The notes under the pieces were generated by a model that had not been told where the DNA came from, did no database searches, and worked only from the letters and a program-made list of their open reading frames with translations. DNA of 64,000 nt, taken from Flavobacterium psychrotolerans. Lineage in GTDB: Bacteria > Bacteroidota > Bacteroidia > Flavobacteriales > Flavobacteriaceae. The position numbers and the translations under genes are program-made. Each line of letters opens with the position of its first letter. Within the stretch, counting starts at the first letter, position 1. The stretch spans positions 1-64,000 of the forward strand of contig NZ_QCZI01000012.1 of the NCBI RefSeq assembly GCF_003097635.1, in the 5' to 3' direction. This document shows positions 8,949 through 17,385 of this stretch, in pieces.

Positions 8949-9980
8949 ATGAAAAAAAGACTTTCCTTTTTAGATAATTATCTAACGCTATGGATTTTTT
9001 TAGCAATGACAATAGGAGTGGGGATAGGTTATTTTATCCAAACTTCATCTCATTTTATCAATTCCTATTCATCGGGGACAACAAATATTCCCTTGGCAAT
9101 AGGATTAATTTTAATGATGTATCCGCCATTGACAAAAGTCGATTTTTCTAAAATTCCTTCTATGTTTGAAAAACCAAAATTATTAATTGCATCTTTTATC
9201 ATCACTTGGATTGTAGGGCCATTTTTAATGTTTCTCTTGTCTATTTTCTTTTTAAAAGATAACCCAGAATACATGACAGGGCTTATAATTATTGGACTCG
9301 CTCCTTGTATTGCTATGGTTATTGTTTGGAACGAACTGGCCGAAGGCAATCGGGAATTAACTGCTGGTTTAGTAGGGATTAATAGCTTGTTGCAGGTTTT
9401 CTTTTTTAGTTTGTATGCCTATTTTTATTTAGAAATTATGTTGCCTTTATTTGGAATTAAAGGATTGGCAATAAACATTACGGTTGCAGAAATTGCCAAA
9501 ACGGTCGGGATTTATCTTGGTATTCCTTTTGCAGCAGCAGTTATCAGCCGATTTGTAATTAAAAAATTCATTGGTGATAAATGGTTCAACCAAAAATTCC
9601 TTCCTTTTATTTCCCCTATCACTCTTATTGCGTTGCTATTTACGATTGTGGTAATGTTCAGTTTAAAAGGCGGGATGATTGTTGAAATTCCGTTTGATGT
9701 TCTAAAAATTGCACTTCCTTTAGTTATCTTTTTCGGCATCATGTTTTTCTTGATGTTCTTTGTAGGTAAATATATTGGTGCAAGTTATAGAGACAATGCT
9801 GCACTTTCATTTACAGCTTCTGGTAATAATTTCGAATTGGCTATTGCTGTTTCCATTGGTGTTTTCGGCATCAACAGCGGACAAGCTTTTGCGGGAGTAA
9901 TTGGACCTTTAGTAGAAGTTCCAGCATTGATTTTATTGGTAAAAGTCGCTTTTTGGTTAAAGAAGAAGTACTATAAATAA
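8949..9980 (+). CDS. ACR3-family arsenite efflux permease
   Basis: A 343-residue polytopic protein with about ten hydrophobic segments. It carries the ACR3 signature LAPCIAMVIVWNELAEGN, whose cysteine is essential in studied ACR3 pumps, and a conserved GNNFELAIAVSIGVFG stretch in the penultimate helices. It exports As(III) using the proton motive force and closes the arsenic operon. It is followed by a hairpin at 9984-10013. Confidence 0.95.
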   Translation: MKKRLSFLDNYLTLWIFLAMTIGVGIGYFIQTSSHFINSYSSGTTNIPLAIGLILMMYPPLTKVDFSKIPSMFEKPKLLIASFIITWIVGPFLMFLLSIFFLKDNPEYMTGLIIIGLAPCIAMVIVWNELAEGNRELTAGLVGINSLLQVFFFSLYAYFYLEIMLPLFGIKGLAINITVAEIAKTVGIYLGIPFAAAVISRFVIKKFIGDKWFNQKFLPFISPITLIALLFTIVVMFSLKGGMIVEIPFDVLKIALPLVIFFGIMFFLMFFVGKYIGASYRDNAALSFTASGNNFELAIAVSIGVFGINSGQAFAGVIGPLVEVPALILLVKVAFWLKKKYYK

Positions 9981-9983
9981 AAA

Positions 9984-10013
9984 TCTCGTAACGCTAAAGT
10001 TAGTGTTGCGAGA
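9984..10013. terminator. Bidirectional hairpin between acr3 and the trx/DUF operon
   Basis: A 14-bp stem (9984-9997 with 10000-10013, two G-U pairs) starts TCTCG and ends CGAGA. On the minus strand it is followed by a T-rich run (ATTTTTATTT), so it looks strongest as the terminator of the minus-strand 10.0-11.3 kb genes. It can also fold for the plus-strand arsenic operon. Confidence 0.75.
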
Positions 10014-10029
10014 AATTATATAAAAAAAA

Positions 10030-10287
10030 CTACTTGTCAATCGAACCTAAAACGCGTTTCATAAAAGTGTTCAAAGCTTCTTTTTTATCCATGCCATCTT
10101 TTACCATTTTATGAACTTCAAGAGCACCATACATATTGGAAATTAATTCACCAATGATGTCTAATTCTTCATCTTTTAAGGAAGAGATTTCGGTCATAGC
10201 TTCAAGAACTTCGATGGTTTCAATAAGATAATCTTGGTCATTTTCTTCAATAAATAAAGATAAATGTTTAATTACAGGTAACTTCAT
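10030..10287 (-). CDS. Small conserved protein (DUF6952-like) next to thioredoxin
   Basis: An 85-residue acidic, mostly helical protein (MKLPVIKHLSLFIEEND at the start, MKRVLGSIDK at the end), with no signal or membrane segment and no cysteine. I recall it as a flavobacterial family of unknown function (probably DUF6952) that travels with thioredoxin and peroxiredoxin genes, as here: it begins 2 nt after the thioredoxin-like gene. A role in peroxide handling is suggested only by that linkage. Confidence 0.75.
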   Translation of the reverse strand: MKLPVIKHLSLFIEENDQDYLIETIEVLEAMTEISSLKDEELDIIGELISNMYGALEVHKMVKDGMDKKEALNTFMKRVLGSIDK

Positions 10288-10289
10288 GA

Positions 10290-10598
10290 TTACTTGATTT
10301 CGTTAACCAATTCAGCTAAAACTTCAGCTTTATTCGTTTGGGTTTCGTTCAATAATTTTCCGTTTACAAAAGTGGCAAAGGTGGGTAAGTTACTCACATT
10401 TGCTAACTTTCTTGATTCTGGCGAATTTTCAGCATCAACTAAAACAAAAGTAATGTTTTCATTTTCCGAAGCCATTTTTTTGAATTTAGGCTTCATAATT
10501 CGACAATTGCCACACCAAGAGGCTGAAAATTGAGCTACAACTTTTTCGTTTTTTGCAACTAAATCTTGTAAAGTGTCTTCGTTTAATTCAATTAACAT
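10290..10598 (-). CDS. Thioredoxin-family protein with CGNC active site
   Basis: A 102-residue thioredoxin fold. The redox motif is WCGNCRIMKPKF, not the usual WCGPC. Losing the proline normally raises the redox potential, making the protein more oxidising or changing its partners. The cis-proline is present in NLPTFATFVNG. It lies between a peroxiredoxin and the small DUF, so the likely partner is that peroxiredoxin. The start follows a normal A/T-rich leader. Confidence 0.92.
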   Translation of the reverse strand: MLIELNEDTLQDLVAKNEKVVAQFSASWCGNCRIMKPKFKKMASENENITFVLVDAENSPESRKLANVSNLPTFATFVNGKLLNETQTNKAEVLAELVNEIK

Positions 10599-10612
10599 AG
10601 TTTTTAAATTTA

Positions 10613-10677
10613 AATGGCAATTTCAAAATTCAATATCAACATTAAATATTGAAATTACCATTATTATTGATATTGAA
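10613..10677. repeat. Interleaved inverted repeats between peroxiredoxin and thioredoxin genes
   Basis: Two inverted repeats cross each other. Arms 10613-10626 and 10649-10662 pair over 14 nt with one mismatch; arms 10629-10639 and 10667-10677 pair perfectly over 11 nt. The second left arm can also pair locally with 10646-10653. Such arms make either a pseudoknot or mutually exclusive hairpins in the minus-strand leader between the two genes. No T-run follows, so it is not a plain terminator. Confidence 0.5.
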
Positions 10678-10679
10678 AA

Positions 10680-11318
10680 TTAGTGAGAACCTAAATATTC
10701 AGCAGTGCTTTTTCGGTCAGCATGCATCGCATCTTTTCCTTTTTCCCAGTTTGCAGGGCAAACTTCACCTTTTTCTTGAATATGAGTATACCCATCAATC
10801 AAACGTAAATATTCGTTTACATTTCTACCTAACGGCATATCGTTTACACTTTCGTGGAAGATTTTACCCATTTCGTCAATTAGATAGGTGGCTCTATACG
10901 TTACATTTGAACCTTCAATAATTACAGAATCAGTATCTTCGCTGTAGCTTGTAGATTCGATATCTAAGATTCCAAGAATGTTTGATAAGTTTCTGTTAGT
11001 GTCTGCAAGAATTGGATAGGTTACACCTTCAATTCCACCGTTATCTTTAGGGGTATTTAACCAAGCAAAATGCACTTCGTTAGTGTCGCATGAAGCGCCA
11101 ATTACAAGGGTATTTCTTTTTTCGAATTCACCTAACGCAGTTTGAAAAGCGTGTAATTCGGTTGGACATACAAAAGTGAAATCTTTTGGATACCAAAACA
11201 AAAGCACTTTTTTGTTTTTTGAAGTAGCTTCTTCAAAAATGTTAATTTTCAAATTGTCTCCCATTTCAGAAATGGCGTCAACGGCAATGCTTGGGAATTT
11301 TTTTCCTACTAATGACAT
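10680..11318 (-). CDS. Peroxiredoxin (AhpC/Prx1-type)
   Basis: A 212-residue typical 2-Cys peroxiredoxin. The peroxidatic cysteine lies in the FVCPTELHAFQ motif and the resolving cysteine in EVCPANWEKG near the C-terminus. It reduces hydrogen and alkyl peroxides in the cytoplasm. No AhpF is present. The adjacent CGNC thioredoxin-like gene downstream on the same strand is the probable electron donor. Confidence 0.94.
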   Translation of the reverse strand: MSLVGKKFPSIAVDAISEMGDNLKINIFEEATSKNKKVLLFWYPKDFTFVCPTELHAFQTALGEFEKRNTLVIGASCDTNEVHFAWLNTPKDNGGIEGVTYPILADTNRNLSNILGILDIESTSYSEDTDSVIIEGSNVTYRATYLIDEMGKIFHESVNDMPLGRNVNEYLRLIDGYTHIQEKGEVCPANWEKGKDAMHADRKSTAEYLGSH

Positions 11319-11448
11319 ATTTTATGATTTTAATGTTATTTTGAACAAGACAAAAATAACTATTTATTCGTGGTCTAAGAATAAGTTTTTATTATATTTT
11401 CTTATTTTATAATAATTTTATCTTATGATTCAAGGTGCGTTAATGTAA

Positions 11449-11483
11449 AAGGCGTTTCAAGAGTATTGAAACGCCTTTTTTTA
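11449..11483. terminator. Terminator after katA
   Basis: A perfect 12-bp stem (11449-11460 with 11466-11477, loop GAGTA) centred on GGCGTTTCAA, with T-runs on both sides. It lies just past the katA stop on the minus strand and ahead of the peroxiredoxin gene, so it separates the two transcripts. Confidence 0.85.
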
Positions 11484-11498
11484 AAATTGTCAGTTGGC

Positions 11499-12980
11499 TT
11501 ATCGCAGTATTTCCATATCTACTTCAACGCCCAAACCTTTGGAGATGCCCATTCCTAATTTCGGATCGGCCCTAAACCAATGGCATATTTGTCTGTTAAT
11601 GATTTCTAGTTTTTTTGATCCCTCGATGCCTGACATGGCACCAATGATGTTATTGATGGTGTTTTGTTGTTGATCCTCAGTCATGAGTCTAAATAAATTA
11701 CCGGGTTGTGAATAATGATCATTGTCACTTATGCCGTTTCGGTCATACCAATCGGCAATTCCACCGCCAAAATTCCAAGCAGGCTCTTCGTAGGAGGGGT
11801 CAACTTCCAGACTGTCAAAACTGTTGGGGAAATAATTGGGACTTCTTCCGCCATTGCTGTCCACTCGCATTTGTCCATCCCGCTGGTAATTATTTGTCGC
11901 AAAGGGGCAACGATTCACTGGGATTTGCTCATAATTTGTTCCCAATCGATAGCGATGGGCATCTGGGTAGGACAATAGGCGTCCTTGTAACATTTTATCA
12001 GGAGAATATCCGATGCCATCCACTACATGGGCGGGAGCAAAAGCGGCTTGCTCGATATCCTGAAAATAGTTTTCAGGATTTTGATTGAGCTCCAGCGTTC
12101 CCACATCAATCAACGGATAATCACCATGTGGCCAAACTTTAGTCAAGTCGAATGGATTGATGTGATAGTTTTTGGCTTCGGCTTCTGTCATCACCTGAAT
12201 TTTTAAATGCCATTTAGGGAAATTTCCTGCATCGATGTTTTCTAACAAATCCCGCTGTGAAAAATCCATATCCTGTGCCTTCATTTGCACGGCTTCACTA
12301 TTGGTAAAATTTTTGATGCCTTGGGCAGTTATGAAATGGAATTTTACATAATGACGGATATTACTTTTATTGATCATAGAATAGGTATGACTGCCAAAGC
12401 CATGCATGTGGCGGTACCCGTAAGGCGTTCCCCTGTCTGACATCAATATCAGCACCTGATGCAAACTTTCAGGATTTAAGGACCAATAATCCCACATCAT
12501 GGTAGGGGATTTCATGTTGGTGTAGGGATCACGTTTTTGGGTATGGATAAAGTCGCCAAATTTCTTTGGATCTTTAACAAAAAAGACGGGCGTATTATTT
12601 CCTACTAAATCCCAATTGCCGTCTTCCGTATAAAACTTCATGGCAAAACCTCTTGGATCCCGTTCAGTATCTGCAGAACCTTTTTCGCCTCCCACGGTGG
12701 AAAAACGCATGACTATTTTGGTCTCTTTACCTATTTGATCAAATATTTTTGCTCGTGTATATTTAGCAATGTCATGGGTTACCGTAAACGTCCCAAAGGC
12801 TCCTGAACCTTTAGCGTGAACCACACGTTCTGGGATTCGTTCCCTGTTAAAATGCGCCATTTTTTCATGCAAAATATAATCCTGTAATAAGATGGGACCA
12901 CGCGGACCTACAGTTTGCGAATTTTCATTTTCAACAAAGGGACGTCCAGACGCAGTGGTGAGTTTATTGTGATTTTTCAT
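11499..12980 (-). CDS. katA: Monofunctional heme catalase
   Basis: A 493-residue small-subunit (clade 3) catalase that breaks down hydrogen peroxide. The distal histidine is in RIPERVVHAKGSGAFG, the distal asparagine in GNNTPVFFVKDP, and the proximal heme tyrosine in RLLSYPDAHRYRLG. Length is ordinary for the clade. It lies close to peroxiredoxin, thioredoxin and, 11 kb on, oxyR/dps. Control by the OxyR of this window is plausible but not shown. Confidence 0.97.
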   Translation of the reverse strand: MKNHNKLTTASGRPFVENENSQTVGPRGPILLQDYILHEKMAHFNRERIPERVVHAKGSGAFGTFTVTHDIAKYTRAKIFDQIGKETKIVMRFSTVGGEKGSADTERDPRGFAMKFYTEDGNWDLVGNNTPVFFVKDPKKFGDFIHTQKRDPYTNMKSPTMMWDYWSLNPESLHQVLILMSDRGTPYGYRHMHGFGSHTYSMINKSNIRHYVKFHFITAQGIKNFTNSEAVQMKAQDMDFSQRDLLENIDAGNFPKWHLKIQVMTEAEAKNYHINPFDLTKVWPHGDYPLIDVGTLELNQNPENYFQDIEQAAFAPAHVVDGIGYSPDKMLQGRLLSYPDAHRYRLGTNYEQIPVNRCPFATNNYQRDGQMRVDSNGGRSPNYFPNSFDSLEVDPSYEEPAWNFGGGIADWYDRNGISDNDHYSQPGNLFRLMTEDQQQNTINNIIGAMSGIEGSKKLEIINRQICHWFRADPKLGMGISKGLGVEVDMEILR

Positions 12981-13135
12981 AATAAATTGACTTTTAATTA
13001 AGTGTACTAAAATTACAAAAAATATGAATTCTAAGACAGAATAATTGATTATATATTTTTTGTTTTCAAATGGACTTTCAATATGACAAAGAAGTTAAAA
13101 TTCCATGGATACCATTATATTCCATATTGGTTTTT

Positions 13136-13143
13136 TATATTTG
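13136..13143 (+). promoter_or_regulatory. -7 promoter element of the amino-acid permease
   Basis: TATATTTG matches the Bacteroidetes TAnnTTTG consensus exactly, 63 nt upstream of the permease start, in the katA-permease divergent region. No operator was recognised. Confidence 0.5.
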
Positions 13144-13206
13144 TTTCCACTTACTGTTAAGAATGTGTTATAACGGTATTGATAATTTATCAAACTCTAA
13201 TAATTT

Positions 13207-15138
13207 ATGAATTTTTCCAATTTATTTCGAAAAAAAACCGTTCAGGATATTTTAAACCAAGTGGCGAAAAATGAGGCCGACGGACATGAAGCTTTAGGGA
13301 AGCATTTAAAAACAAGAGATCTAGCCGCATTCGGTATTGCTGCCATTGTAGGCGCCGGAATTTTTAGCACCATAGGGAAAGCCAGTTTTGACGGTGGTCC
13401 AGGAGTTATTTTTTTATTCTTATTTACCGCTATTGCTTGTAGTTTTGCCGCTTTTGCTTACGCCGAATTTGCCTCCATGGTTCCTGTTTCAGGGAGTGCC
13501 TATACTTATTCTTATGTTGCTTTTGGCGAAATCATTGCCTGGGTTATTGGCTGGGCATTAATTATGGAATATGCCATTGGCAATATCACCGTGGCCATAT
13601 CCTGGAGCGATTATTTTACCGGATTGCTCGACAGTATGGGAATTCATTTGCCGCAATACGTACAAATGGACTATCTCACGGCGTCCAACGGTTTTAAAGA
13701 CGCCACCGCACTAATGCAAGGCGGGAAAACATTTGAAAACCTGAGTGCTGGGCTTCAAAGTGCCTATACCGCCTGGACCACTTCGCCAACCTTGGGTTCC
13801 TTTCACTTTGTTGCCGACTTGCCCGCGCTGTTCATCATCATCATCATCACCGCCTTGGTTTATCGGGGTATGAAGGAGTCCAGAAACGCCAGCAACTTTA
13901 TGGTTATTGTGAAATTATGCATCATTTTATTGGTTATTGCCGTTGGCGTATTTTATGTGGACACTAACAATTGGCATCCGTTTGCGCCTAATGGCGTGGG
14001 GGGAATCCTAAAGGGGGTTTCGGCGGTTTTCTTCGCCTATATTGGGTTTGACGCCATATCGACCACCGCCGAGGAATGCGAAAATCCGCAACGGGATTTG
14101 CCTCGGGGAATGATGTGGGCCATAATTATTTGTACCGTTTTGTACATCGTAATTGCCTTGGTTTTGACGGGAATGGTTCATTACAGCGAGTTGAATGTGG
14201 GCGATCCGTTGGCATTTGTATTCGATAAATTGCATTTAAAATGGATGTCGGGAATCATCGCCGTGAGTGCCGTTATAGCCATGGCGAGCGTGCTGTTGGT
14301 GTTTCAAATGGGGCAACCCCGAATTTGGATGAGCATGAGCCGTGACGGTTTGTTACCCAAACGGTTCTCTAAGGTGCATCCTAAATTCAAAACGCCATCT
14401 TATGCCACGATTGTGACCGGATTTGTGGTGGCCATTCCAGCCTTATTTTTGAACCTGACCATGGTGACCGATTTGTGCAGCATTGGAACCTTGTTTGCCT
14501 TTGTGCTGGTTTGCGCCGGAGTTTTGGTGTTGCAAAATCAAACCGATATTCCCCGCGGAAAATTCAAAACGCCCTATGTAAATTCTAAATTTATTTTGCC
14601 GGTTCTAATGGGTATCGGATTGATTTTTGCCTTTGGGTACAACCAAAAAGCAACTATGGATTTCCTAACGAATGAGAAACAAATCAACACGCCCGAAGCG
14701 ATTGTGACGGCATTAAACAAAAACCAATCGGAAAAAGTGTATGACTATTTGGCGAATTTCGATAAAGAAAACGCAACCACCACGACACCCGATTTGGAGC
14801 AAATATTGAGCAAATACCAAGAGAATGAAGCCCAGTATGCTGCCGTAATTACTGCCTTGCCTATTGATTATTCCCTGAAATACCAAAGTGGTTTCGGCCT
14901 TTTTAAACACAAAATTCCGATGTGGATTTTCCTGATGGTCTTAATGGGACTGATGGTGTGGTCCTACAGGCAAAACCTCTCCTTAATTCCCCTTTTGGGA
15001 CTAATTTGCTGCTTGTACATGATGGCCGAACTCAGCGTTTGGAACTGGATTTACTTCACCTGTTGGCTCTTGATAGGCTTGGTGATTTACTTTGGCTTTA
15101 GCCGAAAAAACAGCAAACTCAATAGCAAAGAGGCTTAA
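13207..15138 (+). CDS. APC-superfamily amino acid permease with large extramembrane inserts
   Basis: A 643-residue cationic-amino-acid-transporter-type permease. The family motif AFGIAAIVGAGIFSTIG is near residue 40 and about twelve to fourteen hydrophobic segments follow. Two features stand out: a ~50-residue loop at about 155-200 and a ~95-residue hydrophilic domain at about 480-570 (with NKNQSEKVYDYLANFDKEN) before the last two membrane segments. These lengthen it by roughly 150 residues over a standard permease. Base composition is GC-richer than the neighbouring arsenic and RavA/ViaA genes. Substrate is not determinable. Confidence 0.88.
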   Translation: MNFSNLFRKKTVQDILNQVAKNEADGHEALGKHLKTRDLAAFGIAAIVGAGIFSTIGKASFDGGPGVIFLFLFTAIACSFAAFAYAEFASMVPVSGSAYTYSYVAFGEIIAWVIGWALIMEYAIGNITVAISWSDYFTGLLDSMGIHLPQYVQMDYLTASNGFKDATALMQGGKTFENLSAGLQSAYTAWTTSPTLGSFHFVADLPALFIIIIITALVYRGMKESRNASNFMVIVKLCIILLVIAVGVFYVDTNNWHPFAPNGVGGILKGVSAVFFAYIGFDAISTTAEECENPQRDLPRGMMWAIIICTVLYIVIALVLTGMVHYSELNVGDPLAFVFDKLHLKWMSGIIAVSAVIAMASVLLVFQMGQPRIWMSMSRDGLLPKRFSKVHPKFKTPSYATIVTGFVVAIPALFLNLTMVTDLCSIGTLFAFVLVCAGVLVLQNQTDIPRGKFKTPYVNSKFILPVLMGIGLIFAFGYNQKATMDFLTNEKQINTPEAIVTALNKNQSEKVYDYLANFDKENATTTTPDLEQILSKYQENEAQYAAVITALPIDYSLKYQSGFGLFKHKIPMWIFLMVLMGLMVWSYRQNLSLIPLLGLICCLYMMAELSVWNWIYFTCWLLIGLVIYFGFSRKNSKLNSKEA

Positions 15139-15147
15139 AATAGAAGC

Positions 15148-15188
15148 ACCTACTAAAATCATAAGAGAACCTATCAAAACCATAGGAG
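15148..15188. repeat. Imperfect 21-bp tandem repeat after the permease
   Basis: ACCTACTAAAATCATAAGAG (15148-15167) is followed directly by ACCTATCAAAACCATAGGAG (15169-15188), sharing 16 of 20 bases. It lies between the permease stop and a transposase remnant. Its function is unknown; it may be debris from the insertion. Confidence 0.55.
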
Positions 15189-15204
15189 TTGACCCCTCCT
15201 AAAA

Positions 15205-15477
15205 TTACTTGACACATTTTGTTATTAATTCTTTTTCTAGTTTTCTAGAACTTCGGATTCCGTTGAGATAGCCGTATAAATAGATTTTTAAAAATACTTG
15301 GGGGTTGTAACTCGGACGCCCTTCTTTCTTGAGGGGCTGTATGGTAAATCCAAGCTTGCAAAGATCTATAAACACTACAAAAGCATCTATAAAACGGACT
15401 TGATTATCGGGTGAGATAGCGTCTTCCAAAGAAGAAATACGCATTTGATGGCGGGAGGTTCCTGTGATGTGTTGCAT
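15205..15477 (-). mobile_element. IS1182-type transposase remnant
   Basis: A 90-residue N-terminal fragment of an IS1182-family transposase. The MQHITGTSRHQMRISSLED start and the GRPSYNPQVFLKIYLYGYLN and GIRSSRKLEKE segments are those of the DUF772-like N-terminal domain. Full proteins are about 450 residues or more, so the DDE catalytic part is absent. The reading frame ends just after KLEKELITKCVK, next to TGACCCCTCC...TTGACAC, which could be an element end. It is a dead element and marks an integration-prone spot beside the RavA-ViaA genes. Confidence 0.8.
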
Positions 15478-15567
15478 CCCTAAAAATACGAAAAATCCTG
15501 TTTTTATTAAAGGTTTTTGTTATATTTGTTGAGGGCAGTCTAAACGGAGGTTTTTTCACAGACTGAC

Positions 15568-15576
15568 GTTATGGGC
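15568..15576 (+). repeat. Possible left boundary of the RavA-ViaA segment
   Basis: GTTATGGGC lies 55 nt upstream of the ravA-like start. The core TATGGGC recurs in direct orientation at 19070-19076 beyond viaA, and both copies are followed by similar A/C-rich sequence with ACAAACAAAA. This may mark a transferred block. It is short enough to be chance. Confidence 0.3.
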
Positions 15577-15630
15577 AAGCATACCCGACCGACAGTGCAA
15601 ACATTAAACAGACAAACAAAATATTGACGA

Positions 15631-17385
15631 ATGACAATAAAACCTAAAATTACAGAACTCCTCAAACGACTTAATGACGGAGTATTTGAAAAGGAAGATG
15701 TAATCGCTTTGACACTTCTTTCAGCAGTTGCAGGAGAAAGTATTTTTCTTTTGGGTGCTCCAGGTGTTGCAAAAAGTTTAATTGCCAGACGACTAAAATA
15801 TGCTTTCAAAAACGGCAGTTCATTTGAATATTTAATGAACCGTTTCAGCACACCAGACGAAATTTTTGGCCCCGTTTCAATTAAACAACTTCGTGACGAA
15901 GACAAGTATCAAAGGGTTGTAGAAAATTATTTGCCCACAGCTACAGTTGTTTTTCTTGACGAAATTTGGAAGGCTGGACCTTCAATACAAAACGCATTAC
16001 TTACAATCCTAAACGAAAAAATTTACAGAAACGGAGATTTAATAATTGACCCAGTTCCAATGAAAGCATTAATTTCTGCATCAAACGAACTACCGAGTAA
16101 AGGTGAAGGACTTGAAGCACTTTGGGACAGGTTTCTTGTTCGCATTGTTGTTGAAGGTGTGCAAGACAAACAGAATTTTAATGATATGATTTCAAAATCA
16201 TTAAACTCATATTCCGACACAGTTACTGAGATTTTAAAAATTTCAAATGAAGAATATGATAAATGGAGTAAAGACATTGACAATATTGAAATTCCTGTAA
16301 ATGTTTTTAATGTAATTCACATCATTCGCAAATACATAGACCAGCACAACAACCGAGAGGAAAATATTGAAAAACAAATTTACATTTCCGACCGTAGATG
16401 GCGAAAAACGGTGAGATTAGTAAGAACATCAGCATTTTTAAATGACCGCAATGCGGTTGACTTAATGGACTGTTTCTTAATAAAAGACTGTCTTTGGAAT
16501 GAAACCGAACAAATACAAACTGTTTCGCAGTTTGTAAAAGATGCAATTAAAAAACACGGCTATTTATTAACTTTAAATCTTACCGATATTAAAGAAGAGC
16601 TATCAGAATTTTGGCACGAAGTTAAAGACGAAACAAGTCATATGAAGCCAATTAAAACAATAAAGAAACATCACAATGACTATTACTCTATTGAAGGTTT
16701 TGATTATCCTTTAGTGAAAATAACTGACTATGACGCATTAGGTGACGATTATAAAAACATTACGTTTTATTACAAACCCAATGATCGTTATTCTTATAAA
16801 AACGATTCCATTAAATTAAGCAACAAACCAAATCATATCGTTCACGATGGACAACTAAAAAAAATGGTTGTTGAAGATTTTGAAAAGCTAGCAACTAAAA
16901 GACCACATCCTGCTGTTAAAAAAGATTGGGATAAAAGAGTTAAAGTTGTATTGACAACAACAAGTAATTTAAAATCTCAAATTGAACATTTCAAATCAAA
17001 TGACTTGAAACACATTAGAGTAAATTTATTTGTCAATCAAATGTTTGCTGACATTGTAGAAGAGAATTTGTTTCAAATTGGAAAAGAAATTGAAAAATTA
17101 GAACTGGAAGTAAACCGTATTCAACACTATTATGAAAATGTTGAAAATGATGTTCTAATTGAAGGTACTATTCAAGGGCTTTTACAAAACACCGCTTTTG
17201 ACTTGCGTGAATTATCTGAAGAGTTAGACGAGTGGATATTTGATGAATTGGAAAACTACGACATAATTACATCAAATGATTTTCTTGCTAAAGATTTGAA
17301 TTATTACGAAGAAAATACTCAAATAGACGAGGACACTTTTAATGATTTGAAAAACGCAATTGACACAAAGTTGAGAAATGGATAA
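15631..17385 (+). CDS. RavA-like MoxR AAA+ ATPase
   Basis: A 584-residue AAA+ ATPase of the MoxR/RavA branch. Walker A is LGAPGVAKSLIARRL (about residue 45) and Walker B is VVFLDEIWKAGPSIQN. The ATPase core spans roughly residues 5-310. The remainder is a charged helical tail longer than that of E. coli RavA (498 residues), ending in an acidic coiled-coil-like stretch. RavA works with ViaA and has been linked to iron-sulfur and respiratory complexes. Its stop overlaps the start of the VWA gene by 8 nt, indicating translational coupling. The flanks (IS remnant, structured repeats) suggest acquisition. Confidence 0.9.
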   Translation: MTIKPKITELLKRLNDGVFEKEDVIALTLLSAVAGESIFLLGAPGVAKSLIARRLKYAFKNGSSFEYLMNRFSTPDEIFGPVSIKQLRDEDKYQRVVENYLPTATVVFLDEIWKAGPSIQNALLTILNEKIYRNGDLIIDPVPMKALISASNELPSKGEGLEALWDRFLVRIVVEGVQDKQNFNDMISKSLNSYSDTVTEILKISNEEYDKWSKDIDNIEIPVNVFNVIHIIRKYIDQHNNREENIEKQIYISDRRWRKTVRLVRTSAFLNDRNAVDLMDCFLIKDCLWNETEQIQTVSQFVKDAIKKHGYLLTLNLTDIKEELSEFWHEVKDETSHMKPIKTIKKHHNDYYSIEGFDYPLVKITDYDALGDDYKNITFYYKPNDRYSYKNDSIKLSNKPNHIVHDGQLKKMVVEDFEKLATKRPHPAVKKDWDKRVKVVLTTTSNLKSQIEHFKSNDLKHIRVNLFVNQMFADIVEENLFQIGKEIEKLELEVNRIQHYYENVENDVLIEGTIQGLLQNTAFDLRELSEELDEWIFDELENYDIITSNDFLAKDLNYYEENTQIDEDTFNDLKNAIDTKLRNG

